A stretch of 64,000 nucleotides of DNA, from contig NZ_CP137559.1 of NCBI RefSeq assembly GCF_019249725.2, positions 2,625,501 to 2,689,500 of the forward strand, given 5' to 3'. Origin of the DNA: Segatella hominis. GTDB lineage: Bacteria; Bacteroidota; Bacteroidia; Bacteroidales; Bacteroidaceae. The position numbers and the translations under genes are program-made. The first letter of the stretch is position 1; each line of letters begins with the position of its first letter. The notes beneath the pieces are model-generated. The model worked only from the letters and a program-made list of their open reading frames with translations, was not told the origin of the DNA and did no database searches. Shown piece after piece: positions 26,039-35,224 of the stretch.

Positions 26039-29000
26039 TTAGAAACTAAGTTCGATACCAAATGTATAAGTTCTCAAAGCTGGCATTTCGAATGTACACA
26101 AGCCATCCGCTGGTGTCTCTGGATCAACATAAAGATCCTTAGACTTCCAGGTCAACAAGTTGTTGGCAGAGAAATATACACGAGCCTTGCTCAAGCCAAG
26201 GTTGCTGATCCACTCCTTTGGTGCTGAGAAACCTAAGGTAAGGTTCTTCAAGCGAAGATAATCGTTAGGCATCAACCAACGAGAAGACAACACACCCTTA
26301 CCATAACCAGCCTGGAACTTAGGCAACTTAGCATTATCGCCTGGCTTCTGCCACATATCCTCCAACTTATAGTAAGAAGGGATTGCTCCATAGAGGGCGT
26401 ATGTACCACCATTATCGTGCAACCAAGTAGCAGCATCGTAAGAGTCACCGCCCAACTTATAGGTCAAAGTAAAGTTGAAGTCGATAAACTTCCACTTGAT
26501 GAAGTTAGACAAACCGCCCTCAAGTGCTGGCTCATGATGACCAACAATAGTCTTGTTTGCCTCAGCTACATTAGTAGTGGTCTTGCGAGCATTCTCAGTT
26601 CCATCATTGATGTAATAGCTCTCCAAACCTGTCTCAGGGTCAACACCTGCATACTCATACATATAGTAAGAATAGTAAGGCTTACCTACCTGATGAATCA
26701 TGGCACCGCTGATAATCTTGTCATCATCACCTGTCAACTCTGTTACCTTGTTGGAGTTATGACCAAAGTTCAGAGAAGTAGTCCAAAGGAAGTCCTTCTT
26801 CTGAATGTTGGTAGAAGAAATGGTCACCTCAATACCTTGGTTACGCATAGAACCTACATTCTGAGCCATGGTAGCCAACAGAGAAGATTCATCATAGTAA
26901 CCTGGAATCATAGAGATAGGACGGTTCATAATCAAATTGGATGTATTACGTACGTAGTAATCCAATGTTACAGAAATACGGTTGAGGAATGTCAAGTCAA
27001 GACCAAAGTTCCAAGCCTTGTTCTGCTCCCACTTCAAGTCCTTGTTAGCTACACCAATGATACCCATACCATTGCTACCATTGTAGTACTCACCATACTT
27101 ATAAAGGTTCATGTAACTATACAAGCCAGATGGAAGAGTTCCGTTCACACCATAAGATACACGAATCTTACCATCGCTCAATATATCCTTGATAGAATCC
27201 ATGAACTTTTCTGCACCAAAGCGCCAAGCACCAGATACAGACCAGAACGAACCCCAACGATTCTCACGTGCCATACGAGAACTACCATCACGACGATAGC
27301 TTACACCAGCATAATACAAATCGTTATAGTTGTAGTTGACACGACCCAAGAAAGAAGTCATCTTTGAGTCATACTTGTAACTCTGCATAGAGGTATCGCC
27401 AGAGTTAGCGAACTCATACAAGTTGCCAGGGAAGTCTGTACCGGAAGCGTATGAGTTGTTGTTATGCCATGCCTCTGTCTCGAAACCAAGCAAAGCATCC
27501 ACATTGTGGGCTCCAAAAGACTTATTGTATGTCAACTGTGTCTGAGTGTTCATGGTTGTCCACTCATTGTAAGTACGCTGCATCACACCATTTGAGCCAG
27601 AACCATTACCACAGAATTTGTCCCAAAGCACATCCTCGGTAGAGTTGATGTAGTCGTAAGCTACCTTCTCACGCAACTTCAAGTTGTCCCAAATGTTCCA
27701 TTCGAGAGCCAAGGTGCTGTAAGAACGTGTCGTGTTGGTTCTATCAGACATGTGCTGGTTCTCATAAATAGGGTTATAACTATTGTTATAAGCACCATCT
27801 GTCTTTGTCAGCAAATTACCATTCTTGTCATAGATAGCATTAGAAGGGCCGAGGAACCATACTGCACTTGAGACGGCACCAGCAAAAGAAGCGCCACCAT
27901 CCATGGCAGAGTTCTGATGCATAGATGAAATCATTGTGCTAGCATCCAACTTGAACTTACCAAAACGATGGGAAACGTTTACATTACCTGTCATACGTTC
28001 CAAGCCTGAACGGTCAACAATACCATTCTGATTTGCATATGACAAAGATGCATAGAACTTGGTCTTATCATTACCACCAGTTACACTTGCCTGATAGTTC
28101 TGGCTAGAACCATTTTTGAAGAGAGCGTCACGCCAATTAGCCCAGCCATTCTCTGGTTTTGCTGCATAATCATCAATATTAGCATCAGCAAATGCTGCAG
28201 CCGAAGCATCGGTTGTACCATCAACATTATCAAAAGCATAGTTTTTCAAACCTTGATAAATCAAGGCACGACGAGAATCACCATCCAACGTTGGACGATA
28301 GTTGATAGCCATGTTAGAGAATCCCCAGTCGCTACGGAAATCAACCTGGGTCTTACCTGCACTACCACTCTTAGTTGTAATGACAAGCACACCATTGGCT
28401 GCACGAGAACCATACAAAGAGGCTGCGGCAGCATCCTTGATAACAGTGATAGATTCGATATCGTTGCTGTTCAATGTAGAAAGTGCATTGGTACCAGAAC
28501 CATTATAACCACTTCCAGTACTTCCATCATTGAAACCACTCAAGTTACCAGAGTTCACAGGAGTACCATCAATCACAATCAATGGATCGTTACCTGCATT
28601 GATAGAACCCATACCACGAATACGGATATAGTTCATTGCACCTGGCTGGCCAGAGAAAGAAGAAATAGAAACTCCTGGGATATTACCAGAAAGCTTATCT
28701 TCAACAGAAAGTGAAGGAACATCACTCAACTTAGCTGTTGACATGGAAGCAGCAGCACCTGTAAATGAGGATTTTTTGAAGTTACCATAACCTGTAACAA
28801 TCACCTCATCCAAGGATTTGTTATCAGAAGTCAAAACAATCTTCATATTAGAACTTGCTTTGACAGTTTGTGGATTCATACCGATGTATGAAATCTCCAA
28901 CTTAGCATCAGCAGGAACATTCAAAGAGAAGTTTCCATCGATGTCGGTTACTGTACCAGTCTTAGAACCTATTATCCTGACTGATGCGCCAACTACAGGC

Positions 29001-29107
29001 TCACCATCATCTGAAGAGGTAACTTTACCAGTAACGGATGTTTGAGCAAAGGCTACTCCACAACTGAGAATTGCCCCCCCCATCAACATTGCGATTCTTT
29101 TCATCAT
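26039..29107 (-). CDS. SusC/RagA-family TonB-linked outer-membrane transporter
   Basis: A 1022-residue SusC-like porin. A signal peptide (ending AFA) is followed by a carboxypeptidase-regulatory-like Ig domain (TSVTGKVTSSDDGEPVVGAS) and the family box SLDEVIVTGYGN. A plug domain has the YIRIRGMGSINAGNDPLIVI pattern, then comes the beta-barrel, ending in an aromatic C-terminal strand (TYTFGIELSF). It imports large nutrients using TonB energy. It is the first gene of the susCD pair behind a consensus promoter. No anti-sigma/ECF pair or hybrid two-component regulator is adjacent, so control must be in trans. Confidence 0.96.
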   Translation of the reverse strand: MMKRIAMLMGGAILSCGVAFAQTSVTGKVTSSDDGEPVVGASVRIIGSKTGTVTDIDGNFSLNVPADAKLEISYIGMNPQTVKASSNMKIVLTSDNKSLDEVIVTGYGNFKKSSFTGAAASMSTAKLSDVPSLSVEDKLSGNIPGVSISSFSGQPGAMNYIRIRGMGSINAGNDPLIVIDGTPVNSGNLSGFNDGSTGSGYNGSGTNALSTLNSNDIESITVIKDAAAASLYGSRAANGVLVITTKSGSAGKTQVDFRSDWGFSNMAINYRPTLDGDSRRALIYQGLKNYAFDNVDGTTDASAAAFADANIDDYAAKPENGWANWRDALFKNGSSQNYQASVTGGNDKTKFYASLSYANQNGIVDRSGLERMTGNVNVSHRFGKFKLDASTMISSMHQNSAMDGGASFAGAVSSAVWFLGPSNAIYDKNGNLLTKTDGAYNNSYNPIYENQHMSDRTNTTRSYSTLALEWNIWDNLKLREKVAYDYINSTEDVLWDKFCGNGSGSNGVMQRTYNEWTTMNTQTQLTYNKSFGAHNVDALLGFETEAWHNNNSYASGTDFPGNLYEFANSGDTSMQSYKYDSKMTSFLGRVNYNYNDLYYAGVSYRRDGSSRMARENRWGSFWSVSGAWRFGAEKFMDSIKDILSDGKIRVSYGVNGTLPSGLYSYMNLYKYGEYYNGSNGMGIIGVANKDLKWEQNKAWNFGLDLTFLNRISVTLDYYVRNTSNLIMNRPISMIPGYYDESSLLATMAQNVGSMRNQGIEVTISSTNIQKKDFLWTTSLNFGHNSNKVTELTGDDDKIISGAMIHQVGKPYYSYYMYEYAGVDPETGLESYYINDGTENARKTTTNVAEANKTIVGHHEPALEGGLSNFIKWKFIDFNFTLTYKLGGDSYDAATWLHDNGGTYALYGAIPSYYKLEDMWQKPGDNAKLPKFQAGYGKGVLSSRWLMPNDYLRLKNLTLGFSAPKEWISNLGLSKARVYFSANNLLTWKSKDLYVDPETPADGLCTFEMPALRTYTFGIELSF

Positions 29108-29154
29108 AATCTCTCTCGTTTTGATAAAATTTATAAATTAACTATAATCGGCTG

Positions 29155-29186
29155 CAAAATTATAATTTATTTCGGATATTTGCAAA
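29155..29186 (-). promoter_or_regulatory. Consensus promoter for susCD
   Basis: On minus: TTTG (29183-29186), 20-bp spacer, TAATTTTG (29155-29162). It is a full match to the Bacteroidota housekeeping promoter, leaving a leader of about 40 nt before the start at 29107. Confidence 0.8.
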
Positions 29187-29270
29187 TATTTTGTTATAAA
29201 AATGCAATTACTTGGCAAAAATATATGGTTTTAGTAAGGAATAGCACATTTCTGCTTACTATTTGTTACG

Positions 29271-29311
29271 ATTTTCGCCTTATACACACCAAAGTTGTAT
29301 AAGGCGAAAAT
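29271..29311. terminator. 16-bp perfect hairpin after the DUF234-type ATPase
   Basis: ATTTTCGCCTTATACA and TGTATAAGGCGAAAAT pair perfectly around a 9-nt loop, starting 6 bp past the minus-strand ATPase stop. No long T-run follows, but its position and strength point to a terminator or mRNA 3'-end structure. Confidence 0.65.
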
Positions 29312-29316
29312 GAATC

Positions 29317-30738
29317 TCATTCAAACAAATCATCCAGCAAAACTTCATCATTCACAATGCCTGAATGTTTGTTCTGCAATACTCCGTAGGTAGTAACCAG
29401 GGTGATGCGGGTGCTGCATCGGGTCATGGTTTCTGCCTGGAAAATAGACATGCGTTCTCTCAATTTCTGCTCATAACCTTTATCAATAGCATACATGCCT
29501 GAAGAAAACTTCATTTCACAAAGGTTGATATTATGGTCGGCACGCTCTATCACCAAGTCGATTTGCGTATTCTGTTCGGGTTGCCTGCTACGCCAAGCAC
29601 TTGCATCATTGAGAATTCTATCTATCCCTAAAGCCTTCTTGATTTCATCCAAATGCAGTAGGCAGAGAAGTTCAAAACTGAAGCCTTGCCAACTTGACAC
29701 CTGAGGCGTAGATGAAAGATGAGTCCAACGAAGACTGTCTTTCGTATCTATTCCATTCACATATTTATAATAAAATAAGGTATAAAAATCCTTGATGCGA
29801 TAGATTGCATTGTTCTTGGCATTGCCGTAACGGGCATAAGAAAAGATGAAATCACACTGTTCCAAATCAGACAGAATCTTAGAAAGTGCAGCTCCACCCA
29901 ATTTAGTTTTCTCGTTGATTTCCTTTCTGGTAAATCCCTCTTTCCGTTCAGTCAGCATCCTGATGACTGCAAGATAGTTGTCTGGACGTTTGAACAAGGT
30001 GGAATACAATTCATTATATTCGGTCCGCAGCATGGCATGAGCATCTGCAAAGAAAAGTTCGTCAATATTGCCCAATAGGGAGAGTTCGGGATTGAGCAAT
30101 GTCAGATAAAAGGGAATACCGCCCAATATCATGTAGCATTGGGCTATCTGATAACGGTTCCATCCAAAATGCTTTTCATCCAGATATTGCTCCATCTCAC
30201 TCAGTTTAAAAGGACGAAGATAAATTTTTTGGGTAATGCGGTTGAAAAGTCCACCCTGATTATGCAGGAGTTTGTCCACCATCCATGATGTGGCAGATCC
30301 GCAAGCCACCAATACAATATCATCACGCATGTTGGCCCATCCATTCCAGAAGTTTTCCAATGCCGATACGAAATCTGATTTAGGTGTATCCATCCAAGGC
30401 ATTTCGTCAAAAAAAACAACTTTTTTTCCTGGAATGTTGTAAGTTTCTAATAATCTTTGCAAAGCATCAAACGCTTCTGTCCAGTTTTTCAGCTGTGGAA
30501 CAAAAGTTGAATGAGAATAGCACATCAGTTCTTTAGCAAACTCGGCCAATTGTTGTTCACGTCTCATTTCATGTTTTCCTACAAATGAGAAAGCATAGTT
30601 GTCCTTGAAAAAACGTCTTACCAAAAACGTTTTTCCTATACGCCTACGACCATAGACGACTACAAATTCAGAGCGTTCAGACTCCATACAAGCCTGAAGT
30701 TTAGCCTGTTCAAGCTTTCTTCCTATCAGTTTATCCAT
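29317..30738 (-). CDS. Archaeal-type AAA ATPase with C-terminal DUF234-like nuclease-fold domain
   Basis: A 473-residue ATPase of the 'MDKLIGRKLE' type. Walker A is GRRRIGKT (residues 30-37), Walker B VVFFDEMPWMD (about 106-116), and the sensor region VLVACGSATSWM. A winged-helix segment (FTRKEINEKTKLGGAALSKI, about 266-290) follows. The C-terminal domain contains QIDLVIERADHNINLCEMKF, which fits the PD-(D/E)xK-like core of DUF234 (D...E-x-K). It is a different family from the DUF4143-type ATPase at 23105. The start codon lies 15 bp from an array of four repeated palindromic elements that overlaps its promoter, suggesting tight self-control. Confidence 0.85.
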   Translation of the reverse strand: MDKLIGRKLEQAKLQACMESERSEFVVVYGRRRIGKTFLVRRFFKDNYAFSFVGKHEMRREQQLAEFAKELMCYSHSTFVPQLKNWTEAFDALQRLLETYNIPGKKVVFFDEMPWMDTPKSDFVSALENFWNGWANMRDDIVLVACGSATSWMVDKLLHNQGGLFNRITQKIYLRPFKLSEMEQYLDEKHFGWNRYQIAQCYMILGGIPFYLTLLNPELSLLGNIDELFFADAHAMLRTEYNELYSTLFKRPDNYLAVIRMLTERKEGFTRKEINEKTKLGGAALSKILSDLEQCDFIFSYARYGNAKNNAIYRIKDFYTLFYYKYVNGIDTKDSLRWTHLSSTPQVSSWQGFSFELLCLLHLDEIKKALGIDRILNDASAWRSRQPEQNTQIDLVIERADHNINLCEMKFSSGMYAIDKGYEQKLRERMSIFQAETMTRCSTRITLVTTYGVLQNKHSGIVNDEVLLDDLFE

Positions 30739-30752
30739 AAGCTAAAAATCTA

Positions 30753-30850
30753 ATAACTTGCCAAAATTACAAAAAATAATCGATTTTGGCAAGTTATCCA
30801 ATCTAATAACTTGCCAAAATTGAGTTTTTTTAAAGGTTTTGGCAAGTTAT
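30753..30850. promoter_or_regulatory. Four-element operator-like array overlapping the ATPase promoter
   Basis: ATAACTTGCCAAAAT occurs at 30753-30767 and 30806-30820, and its reverse complement at 30783-30797 and (one change) 30836-30850. Centre spacings are about 30, 23 and 30 bp. The first direct copy overlaps TAATTTTG on minus (30762-30769), a -7 element, and CTTG at 30790-30793 could be its -33 with a 20-bp spacer. Binding here would block transcription of the ATPase gene. The pairs could also fold as hairpins. Confidence 0.7.
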
Positions 30851-30892
30851 CGAAGAAAAAGAAAACGTTTACATCACTTTTTATCGAAAAAG

Positions 30893-30924
30893 CTTGCTTA
30901 TATTGCACATTTTTCGTAATTTTG
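30893..30924 (+). promoter_or_regulatory. Promoter for fabI
   Basis: CTTG at 30893-30896, a 20-bp spacer, then TAATTTTG at 30917-30924. It leaves a leader of about 90 nt. The leader (30936-30993) can fold: AACGGC pairs with GCCGTT, and AAGGTAAGAC pairs imperfectly with GTCTTATACCTT inside it. Confidence 0.65.
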
Positions 30925-31021
30925 CGCACGATTTCAACGGCAAGGTAAGACAGACGGTCTTATACCTTATTATATATAAGAAGGAAAGCCGTTATTATTA
31001 AACAAAAGTATTAAGATAACA

Positions 31022-31879
31022 ATGACTCACAATTTGTTAAAAGGCAAGCGTGGCATCATCTTCGGTGCACTCAATGAGGAATCTATCGCTTGGAAAGTAG
31101 CCGAAAAGGCTGCTGAGGAAGGTGCAACTATCGCACTCAGTAACACAGCTATGGCCCTTCGCATGGGTACTCTCGACAAGCTCGCTGAACAAATCAACGC
31201 CCCTATCATCGCAGCTGATGCGACCAGCGTTGAAGATTTGGAAAAAGTATTCATTGAGGCTCAGGAGAAACTCGGTGGCAAAATCGACTTCGTGCTCCAC
31301 TCTGTTGCTATGAGCCCTAACGTACGCAAGCACCGTACTTACGATGATCTCGATTACAATTTCCTGAATAAGACTCTGGATATTTCTGCTATCTCTTTCC
31401 ACAAGATGTTGCAGGTAGCCAAGAAGCTCGACGCCATCAACGAGTGGGGTTCTGTAGTAGCCCTTACCTACGTGGCTTCTCAGCGTACCTTCTTCGGTTA
31501 CAACGATATGGCTGACGCTAAGAGCATGCTCGAAAGCATCGCCCGCAGTTTCGGTTACATCTATGGTCGCGAGAAGCACGTACGTATCAATACCATCTCT
31601 CAGAGCCCTACTGCTACTACAGCTGGTAAGGGAATCAAGGACATCGAGAACATGATGGACTTCGCTGATAAGATGTCTCCTCTCGGAAACGCCGTAGCTG
31701 AGGATTGCGCTAACTACTGCGTGATGATGTTCTCTGACTTCACCCGCAAGGTAACCATGCAGAACCTCTTCCACGATGGTGGTTTCTCATCAATGGGTAT
31801 GAGCCTCCGTGCCATGAACCAGTATGCCAAGGATCTGGCTCCTTATGAGGACGAGAACGGTAAGGTTATCTACGGATAA
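31022..31879 (+). CDS. fabI: Enoyl-ACP reductase (NADH-type)
   Basis: FabI reduces trans-2-enoyl-ACP in the last step of each fatty-acid elongation cycle. The 285-residue SDR-type protein has the N-terminal cofactor region KGKRGIIFGALNEESIAWKVA, the LHSVAMSPN segment, and the catalytic Tyr-x6-Lys in GYNDMADAKSML. The cofactor loop differs slightly from classic G-x5-SIA by ending ESIA, as usual for FabI. It stands behind its own promoter. The GtrA gene begins 50 bp later and may be co-transcribed. Confidence 0.95.
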   Translation: MTHNLLKGKRGIIFGALNEESIAWKVAEKAAEEGATIALSNTAMALRMGTLDKLAEQINAPIIAADATSVEDLEKVFIEAQEKLGGKIDFVLHSVAMSPNVRKHRTYDDLDYNFLNKTLDISAISFHKMLQVAKKLDAINEWGSVVALTYVASQRTFFGYNDMADAKSMLESIARSFGYIYGREKHVRINTISQSPTATTAGKGIKDIENMMDFADKMSPLGNAVAEDCANYCVMMFSDFTRKVTMQNLFHDGGFSSMGMSLRAMNQYAKDLAPYEDENGKVIYG

Positions 31880-31928
31880 TCCAGACCTTTCAGACCCAAG
31901 ACTCATCCTGTACGATAGACATTAGTAT

Positions 31929-32372
31929 ATGAATATCAAGGAAAAATATAACCAGATAGACCTCGCCAAGCGTCAAAAACTTGGCGAGGTCGTCCGTTTT
32001 GCAATCGTGGGTGGTATTGCTACCGTCCTGCAATACGTCATTTATCTTGCAGCCATGCCGCTGCTGGCAAACCTTATCCCAGCATTGGGAAACAGCGACC
32101 ACACACTGGCTACTGTTGCCAACACACTGGCTTATATTCTCAGTTTCATCTTCAACTTCATTGCAAGCACCCGCTACACCTTCAAAGTGAAAGCCAATGC
32201 CAAGCGAGGGGCTGGTTTCACTTTCTCACATATCGTGAACTACAGTATGCAGACACTCTTCCTCAACCTCTTTGTTGGTTTGGGATTAGCTAAACAGATG
32301 GCCATGATTCCTACGCTCTGCATCTGCATACCAGTAAACTTCCTACTGGTAAGATTCTTTCTCAAGAAATAA
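31929..32372 (+). CDS. GtrA-family membrane protein
   Basis: A 147-residue integral membrane protein with four predicted helices and the GtrA-family pattern: VVRFAIVGGIATVLQYVIYL at helix one, AYILSFIFNFIASTRYTF at helix two, and a Lys-rich C-terminal end. GtrA proteins help move lipid-linked sugars across the inner membrane or act with glycan ligases. It is 9 bp before a DUF6080-like membrane protein gene and opens the surface-glycan region. Substrate is unknown. Confidence 0.88.
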   Translation: MNIKEKYNQIDLAKRQKLGEVVRFAIVGGIATVLQYVIYLAAMPLLANLIPALGNSDHTLATVANTLAYILSFIFNFIASTRYTFKVKANAKRGAGFTFSHIVNYSMQTLFLNLFVGLGLAKQMAMIPTLCICIPVNFLLVRFFLKK

Positions 32373-32381
32373 TAGCTATTC

Positions 32382-33878
32382 ATGAAAAAAGTATTCGATA
32401 TTTTCCGCATCAAGGGAGAGGAAAAATGGTCGGCCATTATAGCGCTGTTCGTTTCCATCGTCCTCAATGCGCTGACCATCATCAGGTACAACAACCAGTT
32501 TTCCCAACTCTCGGAAAACTACCACAAGCTCTTTGTCAAGGCCTTCCATGTAGCTGGTTTTGACCCACTTACCTATGCGGCAGTTTCGCAGTGGAACACG
32601 GAATATAATGTCTATCGCCATCCACTGCTGGCATTTTTCATGTACATTCCCAACCAGATCAACCAGGGACTGATGATGCTGACGGGCTATAACTGCGTGC
32701 AATACATCGTGGGAGCTATTCTCGTATTCTGCGCTTTCTACTCCTTCATCTTCCTCTACAGAATATTCAGGGAAGTGATTGGTACAGAGCGCTGGGATGC
32801 CAATCTGCTTTCAGCATTCTACTTCTCGTTTGCATACGTCATGGTGTCGGCGATAGTGCCCGACCATTTCATCATGTCGATGATGATATTGCTCACCACG
32901 CTCTACATCACGGGTGTCTGCATCCAAAAGGGAAGAAAGCTCACCATTTGGCAAACGATTCTCCTCTTCCTCTTTACGGCAGGAGTTTCGCTCAACAACG
33001 GACTGAAGACATACCTCGCCGCTCTCTTTACCAATGGCAAGCACTTCTTCCGCATCAAATACTTCCTCTTAGGAGTCATTCTGCCTTCGGCTGTCATCTG
33101 GGGATTTGCACGTTGGGAATACCGCACCTTCGTATGGCCTAAGGAAATGGCACGCAAGGAAATCAAGATGAAGAAAGACAAGGAAGCCCGAGAAAAGCTC
33201 ATGCAGCAATACAAGGATACTGCCCAGGTAAAAGATTCAGCTGACGTGGCTATTGCCGTGAAGAAAATCGTGAAACAGAAAGCACGCGACAAATATGTAA
33301 GAGACCATAAGCAGATATGGAACAAGAACAAGGGAAAACCGATTGCCAAGGGAGAATTCAGCAGTTGGACAGACATCTCGACTTCAAGGAGTGAGACCAT
33401 GGTGGAAAACTTCTTCGGAGAAGCCATCATGCTGCATCAGGATCATCTGCTGGGCGATGTTCTCCGTGACCGACCAGTCATCGTAAAATACAAATCGCCA
33501 GTCAACTACGTCGTGGAAGGAATCATCGTTATTCTGTTTATCCTCGGACTCATTGCTGGCAGGAAGTCACGTTTTCTGTGGCTCACAATGATGTTCTTCC
33601 TCTTCGATTTTGCTCTACACATCGGTTTGGGATTCGGCATCAATGAGGTTTACATCATGACAGCCCATTATATGTATGCTCTCCCTATCGCTATCGGCTT
33701 TCTGGTGGAAAAAGCAGGAACCCGATATCAGGCAGATGTGGAAAAAGATGGATACCTGTCTGGAAAAAGGCGTTCCGGGAATTGGCAAACATGGGGACTC
33801 CGAGGATTGCTCCTCGCCCTCACACTCTATCTATGGATAAGCAACGGCTATCTGCTGGTTAATTATATGATAGGTTAA
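32382..33878 (+). CDS. DUF6080-like multi-pass membrane protein (copy 1)
   Basis: A 498-residue inner-membrane protein with about 10 predicted helices. It has a first helix near ALFVSIVLNALTIIRYN, a periplasmic loop with FDPLTYAAVSQWNTEYNVYR, a conserved VPDHFIMSMMILL segment and a long basic cytosolic or periplasmic loop (about residues 250-330, many Lys). It resembles DUF6080 and, in topology, GT-C glycosyltransferases that use polyprenyl-phosphate sugars; no GT-C catalytic residue is proven. The protein at 35225-36565 is a paralogue. It likely adds or moves a sugar in envelope glycan assembly. Confidence 0.75.
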   Translation: MKKVFDIFRIKGEEKWSAIIALFVSIVLNALTIIRYNNQFSQLSENYHKLFVKAFHVAGFDPLTYAAVSQWNTEYNVYRHPLLAFFMYIPNQINQGLMMLTGYNCVQYIVGAILVFCAFYSFIFLYRIFREVIGTERWDANLLSAFYFSFAYVMVSAIVPDHFIMSMMILLTTLYITGVCIQKGRKLTIWQTILLFLFTAGVSLNNGLKTYLAALFTNGKHFFRIKYFLLGVILPSAVIWGFARWEYRTFVWPKEMARKEIKMKKDKEAREKLMQQYKDTAQVKDSADVAIAVKKIVKQKARDKYVRDHKQIWNKNKGKPIAKGEFSSWTDISTSRSETMVENFFGEAIMLHQDHLLGDVLRDRPVIVKYKSPVNYVVEGIIVILFILGLIAGRKSRFLWLTMMFFLFDFALHIGLGFGINEVYIMTAHYMYALPIAIGFLVEKAGTRYQADVEKDGYLSGKRRSGNWQTWGLRGLLLALTLYLWISNGYLLVNYMIG

Positions 33879-33999
33879 GGCTGGGAAACGAAAAATGAAG
33901 GGGCAAATAAGAATCGCTCCAAGAATGCCCTAAGAAAAAAGGAAAGAATAAGAAGAAAAAGGAAAAAGGGACGAGGAATCCCCCAAAAAGAAAATAAAG

Positions 34000-34041
34000 A
34001 TGGGTAAAGGAAACTCTCAACTGAAAGTTTCCTTTACCCAT
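34000..34041. terminator. Bidirectional terminator overlapping the GT14 stop
   Basis: A 16-bp perfect stem (ATGGGTAAAGGAAACT / AGTTTCCTTTACCCAT) with a 10-nt loop, followed on plus by TTTATG. It lies between convergent genes. The last codons of the minus-strand GT14 gene (stop at 34017) are inside the stem. Confidence 0.8.
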
Positions 34042-34889
34042 TTTATGATTTCCCGATCTTTCAAGTCAAACTTGCGGGCGAAAAGACGATTGGAATGCAG
34101 AAGTTCTTCTTTATCTGCCGATGTCCAGACATAAGGATTGCCCCGTTTCCAGTCTATCAGTCGCATACACCCCTCATATTCATCTGTTTCAGAATACAAT
34201 GCCTGTCTGAATTCCGGATGATTCCATACTAAGGTCTGCAGGAAGAACTCATCGGGACAGAAAGTGAAATTGAATCGGCTGAGTACAAACGCCTTCTGGC
34301 TGACCACATACTCAGCACACTTCTGTGTGATACTTACCCAGTTGGCTCCCTTGGCAAAATCCATTTTCGAGCGGTGAACAAAAGGCATCAGGCAGAGCGA
34401 AAGATACTTATTGATGCGCCTGGTAATTCCATTGAACCAGCCCCATCTGGTGCGTGTATAGCGAGTAAGAAGCCAGCATCTCATCATCTTGCGGCGGCAA
34501 TCCCATTCAAATTCTTCACCACGATTGATGCCCACAAACTCCTTGCCTCTGTGCTCATGGAAGAACTGGTGGATTTCATCCTGCGTTTTGATAGGCAAAT
34601 CCTGTCCGCTAAGAATATGATAATACTCGTATGATCCATGCTTCAAAGCCTCTTCAAGCAAAGCATATTCAGTTCGAATTTGACTGAGATTACCCCAACG
34701 CACATCCACCCGATGTTCCAAAACAAAAAGGCGAGCCTTGGAGGTGGACATAGGATGGTTTGCGAGCATATTAGACTTGAGATCAATATGCAGGAAAATA
34801 TCGTTGCGCTCATCATCCAACATGGAAACTAACGTCTGCAGAATTTCCAGGTTATTGTGAGCCATTATCAAAAAAGCATGTTTCATCAT
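34017..34889 (-). CDS. GT14-type beta-1,6-N-acetylglucosaminyltransferase-like protein
   Basis: A 290-residue cytosolic glycosyltransferase of the Core-2/I-branching type (GT14). It begins MMKHAFLIMAHNN and has LVSMLDDERNDIFLHIDLKS, the YYHILSGQDLPIKTQDEI motif and the FCPDEFFLQTLV acidic region common to the family. GT14 members move GlcNAc, xylose or a related sugar onto glycan branches. It is convergent with the DUF6080 gene to its left and divergent from the second DUF6080 gene. A consensus promoter lies about 165 bp upstream, leaving a long leader. Confidence 0.85.
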   Translation of the reverse strand: MMKHAFLIMAHNNLEILQTLVSMLDDERNDIFLHIDLKSNMLANHPMSTSKARLFVLEHRVDVRWGNLSQIRTEYALLEEALKHGSYEYYHILSGQDLPIKTQDEIHQFFHEHRGKEFVGINRGEEFEWDCRRKMMRCWLLTRYTRTRWGWFNGITRRINKYLSLCLMPFVHRSKMDFAKGANWVSITQKCAEYVVSQKAFVLSRFNFTFCPDEFFLQTLVWNHPEFRQALYSETDEYEGCMRLIDWKRGNPYVWTSADKEELLHSNRLFARKFDLKDREIIKWVKETFS

Positions 34890-35054
34890 ATTCTATATTA
34901 TTATTCAGAAAAACACACGGTATCAACCAGAAATAAATTCTAACTGTACGGTTGAAAAATGTTCCCATATGCTACTGCATCAGCAAAGTAAGTACTACTA
35001 TCCGCGATGACATAACAACCAGTCTTGACAGTGCGCCTGATACCAATACAATCG

Positions 35055-35085
35055 CAAAGATACATTAAATCAGAGAGAACACAAA
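35055..35085 (-). promoter_or_regulatory. Consensus promoter for the GT14 gene
   Basis: On minus: TTTG (35082-35085), 19-bp spacer, TATCTTTG (35055-35062). The 335-bp divergent gap 34890-35224 holds this promoter, the opposing one at 35134-35164 and about 160 nt of GT14 leader with no clear structure. Confidence 0.75.
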
Positions 35086-35133
35086 ACAAAAACATGTTTT
35101 TTACATAAAATCACACAAAATAAAACCTATCAT

Positions 35134-35164
35134 TTTGAATATTCAAAAAAAACAATTACTTTTG
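35134..35164 (+). promoter_or_regulatory. Consensus promoter for DUF6080 copy 2 / GT2
   Basis: TTTG (35134-35137), 19-bp spacer, TACTTTTG (35157-35164), about 60 bp before the ATG at 35225. Confidence 0.8.
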
Positions 35165-35224
35165 CAAGATAAAGAAATCGTTTCAACAAAAAACATATTC
35201 AAGAATAAACAATAATATTCAAGG

